This document shows, one piece after another, positions 16,847-26,200 of a stretch of 64,000 nucleotides of DNA. A program made the translations under genes and the position numbers. Location of the stretch: NCBI RefSeq assembly GCF_004341365.1, contig NZ_SLXH01000022.1:1-64000 (forward strand), in the 5' to 3' direction. The notes under the pieces were generated by a model. It was not told the origin of the DNA. It worked only from the letters and a program-made list of their open reading frames with translations, and did not search any database. This DNA is from Simplicispira metamorpha. Its GTDB lineage: Bacteria > Pseudomonadota > Gammaproteobacteria > Burkholderiales > Burkholderiaceae_C. How positions within the stretch are numbered: the first letter of the stretch is position 1; every line of letters begins with the position of its first letter.

Positions 16847-18349
16847 TCAGGACTCCTCTGACTCTTCGTCGAAATGCATACCGTCGACCAGGCCGCAATA
16901 GTTAATGAATGGGAGTCCGTCTTCGAAGGTCGTCGGGGACACCCCCGCCTCCTTCTGCGAAAACTTCGCTTTGCGTCCGTATCGTCTGCCGCCCATCGCC
17001 TTTCGCAATAGCTTCTGTGCAAGGTCCAAGTGTTTCGGCATTGCAGAGAAAATGCCAATAGGCATCCAAAGCCCCGGGTTACCTGGACTGGGCATGTGGA
17101 TGACTGCTGCCATAAAGCCTGTCGGATAAAGCATGAGTTCCAGCCGCCCTCCCATCAGCATGCCGTCTGGTGGCAATGGGCGCGAGAAATGGAGTTCAGT
17201 CAGCCCCTGTACCCTGAACCGACTCAGCACGGCCTGCTCCTGACCTTGCTCGGCGTAGGCGAGCAAGTGGAGGTTGTCAGAGCTCCTCCCCCCGCGAAGG
17301 TGAGACCCAAGCTCCGCCACAGTCCGTGCGAAAGCGTCCCCTCGACCCCAAAGCACGTCATCGGGAGTCAGCCACACAAGTGATGTGAGCAAAGGTCCGT
17401 TCCGACGGCTGCCCTGACGCCGGTCCTTAATTCGGGTCACGATGCGTTCAAGGTTCTCTTGAAGGTAGAGGTTGCCGAAAACTGCTTCTACGCCGACGGG
17501 GTAGCGCACGGCTTTCGTAAGATGGACTTCAGTGAGATACCGAAACAGGTCGAACTTCTTGCCCTGGAGGTACTGTCGAAGCAGTGGCAGTTCGAAGGTA
17601 TCGATGAACTCCTCTAAGTCGGCCCCCCCAAGCGCGAGGGTCTTGGGAATCGCCGCAGTGACTTGCTGGTTCACGAACTGCACCAGTTCAGGCGGAGCAG
17701 CCCGCTCAAAAGTCTGGTCAATCTGCCTTTGAACTTGACCGTCACTGTCGAGCGCAAAGCTGACAGGAATCGGAATGTAAGCCCGGCGCTTGCTTTCAAC
17801 TTCTTCGACCGAGTACACGCCGAACGAACGGTCGCGCAGGTCGCCTCGGAGCGCTGCCACCTCAGGAAAGCGTTGCCGGTACGCCATGCGGGCACGTTCT
17901 GCACTCTCGCCAATCGCTTCGTCAGAGGCATCCAACTTCAACAGGTTGTCCGACTGAGCTTCGCCTACTTGCGGCCTAAGAGGTGTGAAGGAAATGAGGT
18001 CAAAGGTCACCGTATCGCTTCGAAGCTCAACCTTGCTGAACCGCGGATGGTCCCCCCCCGATTCCTCAAAACGCTCGATTGCGAATCGGCTCAGTTGGAC
18101 GTCTTCATCGACGACGTCGAGCAAACCTTGTCGCACCAACGAATCAATGACAGCCAACGCCTCGCTATTCGTGAAGCCGAAGTAGTTCCTGAACGCGGTG
18201 AGGTTGACTGCCCCACAGACACGTAAAAGCCGCAACACGAACTCGGTGACAACGGGTAGACGCTCCTCAAGTGCGATGTATGCATCGACCCTGAAGGTCT
18301 CCACCGGAAGCCCAAAGGTCACACGGTTGAACTCAGATGGAAAGCTCAT
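16847..18349 (-). CDS. Winged-helix-containing protein of the helicase operon, 500 aa
   Basis: I do not recognise a named family. Residues about 30-85 look like a winged helix: VVTEFVLRLLRVCGAVNLTAF, then SEALAVIDSLVRQGLLDVV. The remainder is a mixed alpha/beta domain; residues about 320-450 contain SLVWLTPDDVLWG, NLHLLAYAEQ and a strand-rich MLMGGRLELMLYPTGFMAAV, which could be a PLD-like or related fold, although no HxK motif is seen. Its ATG overlaps the stop of the upstream kinase/helicase gene by four nt (ATGA). Its own stop is two nt from the remnant helicase start. These tight overlaps imply a fixed-ratio complex with both neighbours. Confidence 0.7.
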   Translation of the reverse strand: MSFPSEFNRVTFGLPVETFRVDAYIALEERLPVVTEFVLRLLRVCGAVNLTAFRNYFGFTNSEALAVIDSLVRQGLLDVVDEDVQLSRFAIERFEESGGDHPRFSKVELRSDTVTFDLISFTPLRPQVGEAQSDNLLKLDASDEAIGESAERARMAYRQRFPEVAALRGDLRDRSFGVYSVEEVESKRRAYIPIPVSFALDSDGQVQRQIDQTFERAAPPELVQFVNQQVTAAIPKTLALGGADLEEFIDTFELPLLRQYLQGKKFDLFRYLTEVHLTKAVRYPVGVEAVFGNLYLQENLERIVTRIKDRRQGSRRNGPLLTSLVWLTPDDVLWGRGDAFARTVAELGSHLRGGRSSDNLHLLAYAEQGQEQAVLSRFRVQGLTELHFSRPLPPDGMLMGGRLELMLYPTGFMAAVIHMPSPGNPGLWMPIGIFSAMPKHLDLAQKLLRKAMGGRRYGRKAKFSQKEAGVSPTTFEDGLPFINYCGLVDGMHFDEESEES

Positions 18350-21300
18350 TCCCCTTCTCCCAGTTGTTCAGCGGGTAGGAGCACAGCGCGTCCCTGCACC
18401 GCAAGCTGCTCGGTGTATTTGAAGACCCGACCCAGGGGTGTATCAGCGTGTCTTCCTTGCCAGAGCTTGCTGGCACCCACCACAAACAGCCGCTCCATAG
18501 CGCGAGACATTGCAACGTTGACCCGGTTAGGACTACGAAGAAATCCAATTCGCCCTTCCGGGTTGTTCCGTACCGTAGACAAGATGACGATGCGGTTCTC
18601 TTTGCCCTGATAGCTGTCTACCGTGTCGACCTTTACAAGGCGCCTCAAAGACCCGAGCCATGGTGCTTCGGCCTTCAGCTTGTCGATAAGTGACCGCTGC
18701 TTTCCATACATACAGATGATGCCGATAGGAGGTTCCTGCGGCTTGAGGTCCTCCGCCAAGAAAGTCATGAACTCATCGGACTCAACAATCTGTCGCAGCA
18801 ACGCCATGACGACATGCGCCTCGGCGGTGTTCCAAGTCTCATCGCGGGCTTCGTTCTGTTGTTCGTGGCCCCGACGACCCAGGGTTGAAGTGTCTACCCA
18901 AGTCACTTGTTTTGACAGGTGTACGGGCAGCAAGTCGTAGTACTCGGGCGGAACACCTCTGCCCGTCTCAAGCTTGCCACCGTAGAAGCACTCGGACACC
19001 AGCTCGCCTATGTCTGGCGCCATCCGGTACTGGGATAGCAACGTTGTTCCAACCTGCTGCCCATAGGCGGAGTTGAACAGTCGCTCGAAGTCGCTCCGAA
19101 GCAGCGACGAATCGTCCTCAACGCCGTATCGCTCGCGGACTGCTTGGCGCACCTGGTCCGAGAAGGTAGGCGGCAGCTGAAGATGGTCTCCGACCAAGAG
19201 AATTCGGTGCCCCGCCTGCATTGCAACGGCCAGCTCGCTGGGCGCTGCACGTCCCGCCTCGTCGATGATGACCCAGTCGAAGATGTTCTGCACGACCCCC
19301 GCACCTCTATAACCAATACCAACGAGAGTGCCCGCAACGACGGTTCGAGACTTAGCCAAAAACTCCGCGAAATTGGCGTCTGACGAACCCAAGGCTGCCA
19401 CCCACTCCTCGGACAGCTTGATGACCCTCAGGAGCCTTGAGATGGCGTCCTGCGAACGGACCTCGTACTTCTCGGCCAAACCCTCTCGAATTCCGTTCAG
19501 AATTTCGGCTGGGGCCCCTTGGGCGTCGACCTGGTAGACGTCTGCGGCGATGTCGTAAAACGATTCCGTCAGCGCGCGGACCCTAGCATCCATCGACGCT
19601 ACCGACCGCTCGTCCTCCCCTCCCGTGCGAGCCTGAAGCTTCGCAATCCGGTCGCACAGCATCCCAAGCCTGAGGTGAAGGTCGACCACTTCAGCTGCGT
19701 ATCCCTTCGGCAGGCCAAAAGCGGTGGCGAGCTCGACGATGCGCTCCTTCTGCTCGGCCTTGAACGACTCGCGATATGCGTTCTCGATTGAAGAGGCGTG
19801 CAGGTGCCGAATCTCGTCTGAGGCTACCGACTCCGCCCCAAGCCGGACGGCGTTGAAATCCACACCCATGTTGCGGCAGACCTCCATCCCCTTCTCCAGG
19901 GCATTGTTGACGGCTTCGTGAGCTTGGCTCACCAGCAGAATGCGCCGCGCGCCCTCCCTGGTCATCAAGTAGTGCAGCAACGAGGCAATGAACCAAGTCT
20001 TTCCAGTACCTGGAGGTCCTTGAAGCAGGCTTACAGGTCCGTTACCAAGGACACGTTTGAAGGCTTCACGCTGACTGGGATTGAGGCTTTTGCCATGGTC
20101 TGAGTACGCTTCCAAGTCCTGGTCAGAAGGGGCAGAGAACTTCATGGGCGCTAACTCGGCAGACGGAGCGGCCTCAAAGTAAGAGATGAGGCCAGGCACT
20201 ACCGCCTTATCCTGAAGAATTCGCTCAACCGCGAACCGTCTTCGCGTGAACGATGCCTTCTCATTCGTGCTCATCAGGCGCAACCGACTGCCTATCTTGA
20301 AGTTCGCGCGGAGGTGAGGTTGGTCAATAGCCAGCTCTGCGTAAGCTCCAACTGTCGTGTCACGCAAATTGAGTTGACCACAGGGTTTCCAGACCCCGTC
20401 ATTGGTTTGGCTTTCGACGACCACCGCGTCGGGTGGCTCATAGTTCAAAACACCGGAGTCAGCGTGGTATGGAACCAAGAGCTGCCCAGAGCGCTCTGGG
20501 TTGAATCTCTTGTCCGCCGCGACAGTCACGGTGAAAAACGCGTCCTCTTCCGCATCAAGAAGGGTTCTCCAGAGCTCACGAATAGGAACCGTGCCAACGT
20601 CATCCGAAGTCACAGGCCCGCCCTCAACCTCAGACTCGGACGCGACTTCCTTGGCTTCCGCCTGCTTGTCGCTATCGCTGGCCGGAAGGCGTCGCTTCAC
20701 CTGTGCGTCGTCCAGCAAGAACAAGACCAAGTCCTGGGCATCCGGTGCTGGCCCGTCGACGAGCTGCACCTCCATGCGGACTGAGGCATCTCTCATGGTT
20801 TGAGAGCGCAACAGTTGACTCTGCGAAACGCTGTTCGCCTTCACAGACTCGACGACCTCCTTAACCGGATTCCAAATCAAGGTGAGTTGACGGCCGACGC
20901 CTGTCACGTAGAACCGGATGCTGCCCTCGGATTGGCGGTCAGGCTGCGCAGCAATATGAAAGACGCCGTTGTCGCTTCGCAGTGCACCTGCAGGTACTCC
21001 GGAGTATGCGAGGTTCGGGATGACCACTGTGAAGTTTTGCGACTCGTCTTTTTCGCTTTGCCCAGCTTTTTCGAGTGCCTTTGAGAGCGGGTCGAGGGTC
21101 GACAGCGTTTGCGCCCCGAGCAGGTTCGCCAACTCTTCATAAACACGAGGAATCGGAAGACTCCCGTTAGTCGGCGCTTCGCGGCTGGAATCCAAAACCT
21201 CGACGAGCACGGCCGCAAGGCTGTATCGGTCGCGCTCCGAGGGAGTCAACGATTGGTAGTTGTCGGGTAGATAACCAGTGGTATAGGCATCGCCCTGTGC

Positions 21301-23229
21301 TCTCCTGAAGTCCAGAACGTCGACCAGTACGGCATCACCCGAGCTGCGAACCACAATGTTGCCAGGGTGGATGTCGCCGTGTGAAAGCTCCACCGCATGA
21401 AGTTTGTTGAGCGTGTTCACGAGCGACCGGGCCACCTGCATGCGCGGCTCATAAACCGGTGACGTCGAGAGCCAGGCCGAAAGAGGCTGTCCTTCGACCC
21501 AGTCAGTTACCAGCAAGAGACTCCCTCTCGAAAGCCCGAAGTCGACGACAGAATGCAGCCCCGATATCTGCATGCCTTTTACAACGCGGGCACGCTCCAG
21601 GAAGGACAAGAGGCGCAGCGAAAGGTCCGGCTTCTTAGGGTCCGGCTCAACTCCGTACCAGACCTTTACGAGGTGGTCGCCGTCTTCCGTGGTGGACCGG
21701 AAGCACAGATACTCCTTCGTTTCCGCAAGCATGTCTGTCTCGTCATAGTCGCGCTCCTTGCTTTTTGCACGGTACGACTCGAAGGCTGAGACATCGACAA
21801 TTTGAAGCGGTGCGTCTGTGGTCGATGAATTCAGCGCCTCCAGCATCTCCCGAGCGTTCAGGTACCGCTCGCTTGGCGCCGAAGACAACGCCCTCTTGAT
21901 GACATCGGTGACACCAGCGTTGAACCCGGTCTCGGCTCTATCGGACCACGCGTACGTATCAGCGGACTTCGGTGGTCGCTCTCCGAACAACACGAGGTGC
22001 GCTAAAGCGCCGAGCATGAACACGTCTCGCCGATAGGGCGTCGCCGCGCCGTCGGCCTGGCCGTCCTCAGGTAGAACGGACTGCTCTACCTTGACTTTGT
22101 CGCGGAAGGCACCAACGGTCTTCATCTCTGGGTAGTAGGCCGCCGGAAAACCAGACATGACGACCTTCGAGGACCTGTCCACCCAGACGCTGTGGTCCCC
22201 AATGTCACGGTGCGCCACATTGAGGTCATGAAGCTCTCCAAACTTGTGAAGCACTGCTTTCACAAGGCTGAGCCGCTCGTCAGCGGAGAGTTTGGGAAGC
22301 ACCGAATGGGTGAATTCGGCGAGACGGGTGACACGGCCGGGAAGGGAATACAGCTCAGTGAAATCGAGGGTCACATCCCGGTCAGCCTTGCGGCTGATAG
22401 GGCGCATAAGGCTCAGGGAGAGCTCTGCATTCTTCTCGGCAACGTACTCATAGACCCGTTGCTCTCGAAGACCTACAAAAGGGCGGTCTTGTTCGCCGAT
22501 GAGGTCCAGACCAAGTGCCGTGAAGTCCCACTGTCGCAGAAGCGCATGCTTGAGCGGGTCGTCCTTGGCGCTCGCTCGAAACTCCGAATACAGCCTTTTG
22601 GGGTGAATGAAGATGGGGTCGCCCTCCGGTCGAAAGCCGTCGACTAGGTAATCTTTCGGTTTGAACGAGGGCCCCTCGAAGAACTCGTCGTACCTTTTGA
22701 GGTGGTTCAGTGGGTTGAAATATGGTCGCTTCCAGAAGTACTCTTTGAAGACCTGCTCGTAACGTAGCGACAGAAACTCAGTCATCGTCAGGACAGACTT
22801 CTCTTCGTCAGGTGTGAGTTTCATCTGTTTGACGTCACCGTGCATCACGACAAAAGAGGCAACGAACGGTGTGAAGTCCGTACCAAGCTTCTGCTTCATC
22901 AAACTCGCCAGTTTCTTGGCATTCAGATTGGCCTTAAGCACAGGGGACGTGTCCCTGAACTCCCCATCCAAATACCACTTCTGCCCATCGGACTCTAGGA
23001 GCTTGCCGTGCCAGTTCTTTAACTCCACGACTACAACAACACTGTGCGTGATGAGTACTAGGTCAAAGTCGTCGTCACCTGAACCTCGTCCCCCCCGGCT
23101 GATGGCGAAGGAAGCGTATCCACGCCATCCCTTGCTGAAAGCGGCGCTACTGAACTCTCGCTGAATCTGCTGGTGTGCCTCCACCTCGGCTTTGGGAACG
23201 CCGGTTTTCTTGATGAGCTTGATGTCCAT
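18346..23229 (-). CDS. NERD nuclease - double protein kinase-like - SF1 helicase fusion
   Basis: This 1627-residue protein has four parts. Residues about 1-170 are a NERD nuclease-like domain (GDDDFDLVLI, then VVVVELKNWHGKL with the acidic/Lys pair). About 230-480 is a protein-kinase-like domain with HRDIGDHSVWVD but a degraded DFG (SGF). About 490-760 is a second kinase-like domain with HGDIHPGNIVV and VDVLDF. About 1050-1620 is a UPF1-like superfamily 1 helicase: Walker A GPPGTGKT near 1071, VIIDEAGRAAPSE near 1320, VDSYQGKE near 1541, NVAMSRA near 1575. A GAGAGGGAG ribosome-binding site precedes the ATG. Known multi-gene defence systems use kinases and helicases as sensors; such a role is inferred here from its neighbours. 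Confidence 0.85.
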   Translation of the reverse strand: MDIKLIKKTGVPKAEVEAHQQIQREFSSAAFSKGWRGYASFAISRGGRGSGDDDFDLVLITHSVVVVVELKNWHGKLLESDGQKWYLDGEFRDTSPVLKANLNAKKLASLMKQKLGTDFTPFVASFVVMHGDVKQMKLTPDEEKSVLTMTEFLSLRYEQVFKEYFWKRPYFNPLNHLKRYDEFFEGPSFKPKDYLVDGFRPEGDPIFIHPKRLYSEFRASAKDDPLKHALLRQWDFTALGLDLIGEQDRPFVGLREQRVYEYVAEKNAELSLSLMRPISRKADRDVTLDFTELYSLPGRVTRLAEFTHSVLPKLSADERLSLVKAVLHKFGELHDLNVAHRDIGDHSVWVDRSSKVVMSGFPAAYYPEMKTVGAFRDKVKVEQSVLPEDGQADGAATPYRRDVFMLGALAHLVLFGERPPKSADTYAWSDRAETGFNAGVTDVIKRALSSAPSERYLNAREMLEALNSSTTDAPLQIVDVSAFESYRAKSKERDYDETDMLAETKEYLCFRSTTEDGDHLVKVWYGVEPDPKKPDLSLRLLSFLERARVVKGMQISGLHSVVDFGLSRGSLLLVTDWVEGQPLSAWLSTSPVYEPRMQVARSLVNTLNKLHAVELSHGDIHPGNIVVRSSGDAVLVDVLDFRRAQGDAYTTGYLPDNYQSLTPSERDRYSLAAVLVEVLDSSREAPTNGSLPIPRVYEELANLLGAQTLSTLDPLSKALEKAGQSEKDESQNFTVVIPNLAYSGVPAGALRSDNGVFHIAAQPDRQSEGSIRFYVTGVGRQLTLIWNPVKEVVESVKANSVSQSQLLRSQTMRDASVRMEVQLVDGPAPDAQDLVLFLLDDAQVKRRLPASDSDKQAEAKEVASESEVEGGPVTSDDVGTVPIRELWRTLLDAEEDAFFTVTVAADKRFNPERSGQLLVPYHADSGVLNYEPPDAVVVESQTNDGVWKPCGQLNLRDTTVGAYAELAIDQPHLRANFKIGSRLRLMSTNEKASFTRRRFAVERILQDKAVVPGLISYFEAAPSAELAPMKFSAPSDQDLEAYSDHGKSLNPSQREAFKRVLGNGPVSLLQGPPGTGKTWFIASLLHYLMTREGARRILLVSQAHEAVNNALEKGMEVCRNMGVDFNAVRLGAESVASDEIRHLHASSIENAYRESFKAEQKERIVELATAFGLPKGYAAEVVDLHLRLGMLCDRIAKLQARTGGEDERSVASMDARVRALTESFYDIAADVYQVDAQGAPAEILNGIREGLAEKYEVRSQDAISRLLRVIKLSEEWVAALGSSDANFAEFLAKSRTVVAGTLVGIGYRGAGVVQNIFDWVIIDEAGRAAPSELAVAMQAGHRILLVGDHLQLPPTFSDQVRQAVRERYGVEDDSSLLRSDFERLFNSAYGQQVGTTLLSQYRMAPDIGELVSECFYGGKLETGRGVPPEYYDLLPVHLSKQVTWVDTSTLGRRGHEQQNEARDETWNTAEAHVVMALLRQIVESDEFMTFLAEDLKPQEPPIGIICMYGKQRSLIDKLKAEAPWLGSLRRLVKVDTVDSYQGKENRIVILSTVRNNPEGRIGFLRSPNRVNVAMSRAMERLFVVGASKLWQGRHADTPLGRVFKYTEQLAVQGRAVLLPAEQLGEGE

Positions 23230-23293
23230 GTTCTCCCTCTCAATCGAACTCAGTTTTTATGAATGGCTGCCTTGAGGCGCTCACCGCGCCTAG

Positions 23294-26200
23294 TCATTGC
23301 GGCTGCTGCCTATCGAAGAACGCCCACGCCACCCGGTAGTCATCCTCGCGGCTGGCGCGGGCGAAGGGGGCGGTGTAGGTGCGTTGCACTTCGCGCGGGC
23401 CGCCGGGCAGGGTGTCGTCCATGAGCCATTGGGTGATGGTGGTGCCGTCGGACACCTTGGGGGTGCCGCCGCGCTTTTGGGTTTCTTCGCTGTCGCCGGC
23501 GTCTGCGCTGGCGTAGGTCCACAGGTCGTCCCAGCCGAAGTTGCCTTCGCGCACTTTGCCATCGGGGGTGGCGATGCGGGTGCGGGGCGTGCTGCGGCTG
23601 CCTTTGCGCGGCAGGCCCACGCCAACCAGGCCTTTGCTGTTGGTGAAGACGATGCGGCCGGTGGCGTCGTACCAGGTGTCGCGCTCGTAGCCTTGCATGA
23701 CGGGGAATTGCACGCGGTAGATGAGCAGCAGCTCGTCCAGCGACAGGCCCAGGGCTTGGGCCACCAGCACGTCGATTTCGACCAGGGCCATGCGGCGGGC
23801 GTAGTCGCTGCGCAGGGCGCAGTCGCGCGTCCAGGTGCTGGTGAGCGCGGGCCAGAAATCGTGCGGCAGGCGCGGGTTGCCCGGCTGGCTCCAGCGCTGG
23901 TCGGCAAAGTCCAGGTCATAGACCTGCTCCCACAGCGGAGCGTAGTGGGTGGTGAGGCAGTTGAGGGTGAGGGCGCGGGCAGAAATGTCCGCGGATGTGG
24001 AAAGCCTTGGCAACTGCGCCAATCCCTCACCATAAAGGTCGCCACGCCCAGTGCTTTTGATAAAGAAATCAACGAATAACGAGTTCAGCATCGCTGTACA
24101 TGAAAGCAGTAGCTGCTGATTCTGGAAACTCGTGGCAATACAAGTATTGATGATGGCTGAACCAGGGGGAATTAGCGCAGCAACCAGAGTTCGTTCACCC
24201 GACTGGGACAGTCGGCGGCGATGCACTAGCCGGAAAAACTCCGTCACGGGCCTTCCGCGCGCTTCCCCCTCTTCAATCCAGCTCACGCGAGCCGTGCGGC
24301 GCAGGTATTCCGCGCGGTCGGGCATAGGTCGGTAATTGGTGCGCGGCAGGTAGTCGTCGGGCAAAGTTCCAAGGTCAACGTTGTCATATGCCAATGGCGT
24401 GTTACAGAGTTTGCGCGGAGTTTTACAAAACGGGTTAGCCACAAAGAAATGCGGGCCAGACAGCACCCAGTCGTGCGGCGTAGCGGCAAAGCCTGGGTCG
24501 GTGCTGGGGCGGCGACTGATGGTGCCGTCGTGTTGCTGGGCGGTTTCGTTCCACATTTCGGTAGCGAAGTAGCCCTCGTCCAAGTCGGCCAAGCGCTGGG
24601 GATAGGCGGCAAGTTTGGCCAATACATTACTCAAGGCGCCAGCGTGTAAAGCGGGCAGTCGGGCACGGCGAGCGGGGGTGCCAGGTTCGTCGTAAAGCTT
24701 GGCAAAGGTGGTCAGCGCGGCTTCGTCCACGCGCACAATACGGTCACGGTGACCGGCTGTGTTCCAGTCACCGTTTGCCGTCTTTATTCCATCGGCCAAT
24801 CCATCACCTTCGTGCTGATACGACGCATCGACCGTGGCTGGGATAAAAACATTGGCAAGGGTGTCGAAAGCAGGCTGCTGCCTTCTTGGGCCATATATAT
24901 TGATTGAATATGTGACCCAGTGCAGCACTTCAGCAAATAGCTTTTTGACATTGACAAACTGAAAATGTCTTCTCAACCGCGCATAAATTGCCTCGCGTAA
25001 TTCCCCACCCTTGGGGTCCTCGTACGGCCCTTCGGGGTGCAACAGCCCGGCTACGCCCTGCGCGCTGCTCAAGTGCCAAACCAATGGCAAAAAACACTTG
25101 TATAAGTTGGCAGGCATGCCCTTGAGCTGTGGGTAGTTCTGCACGGCATTCAAAAAGGCTTGCGTGCCTTCGGCTTCTTCCAGCTCTTGCAACCAGTCGG
25201 CCTGCAGGCCGGGGAACTGGGCAAAGGCTTCGGCGCGCAACTGGGCCAAATCGCTGGCGCTGATTTTGCGCACGGCAAACACCGGGTTGCGCTCGCCCAG
25301 AATGCCGGCCTCGTTCCACTCCACCTTCAGCCAGGGCGGGTTGCCCAAAATCAGGTCAAAACCTGCGCCGGAGCGGCCCTCGGTGCCCGGGCCTGCGCCC
25401 AGCAGCACATCGGCAAAGCACAGCTCCCAGTGCATAAAGCGGCGCTGCGCGGCAATGCCCTCCACCACGGCGATGCGGCTAAACAACTGGCGCAGTTTGC
25501 TGATGCGCAGCTGGCCCAGCTTGTCGTGCAGGCGCGGGGCGGCGGCTTGCAGCTCGGGCTGCGGGTCGTCAAAACCGGCAAAGCTGGGTTGCACGTTTTG
25601 GAACACTAGCTCGCCCGTGCGGGTGGCGGGCTGGTCAAACAGCAAGCCCGCCTGGGGCGTGACGTCAATCACGTTGCCTTCCAAAATGGCGCCCACTTCC
25701 ATCCACCACTGTTCGCGGCTGGGCAGCTCGTGGCTTTGGGTAATGGGCCAAAACCACAGGGCGCACCAGTAGTCCATGACCAGCTTCAGGCGGCGGAAGG
25801 GCGTGGCCAGGTCGCCATCTTCATTGAGCAGGCCTTGCTGGCGGATGGCTTCTTTTTGCGCGCGGCTAATGCGGTGGCTGCGGCTTTCATTGCTATTTTG
25901 ATAGCTGCTTGCGCTTGCTGGGTGGTCGCTAGAGGCCGATTTGGCTTGAAATTCGGGGCGCATACCGTGCGGCCACACGGGGGTGGCATCTTCGGTGCGG
26001 GCGCGGTCGCGGGCCAGGGCGGCGCGGTGCTCGGCCCAGAGTTCATCCACGCGCTGGCTCAGTTGCTGCAGGCGGGCAATCTCATGCGCGGCCAGTGGGG
26101 CGCAGAAGGCTTTGCGCCAGGTTTTTAGCTGGGCAAATTCGGCGGGGTAGAGTTTTTTGGCGTCTTTGTCGCCGTAATCGGCCATGCCGGGGTCGGGCAG

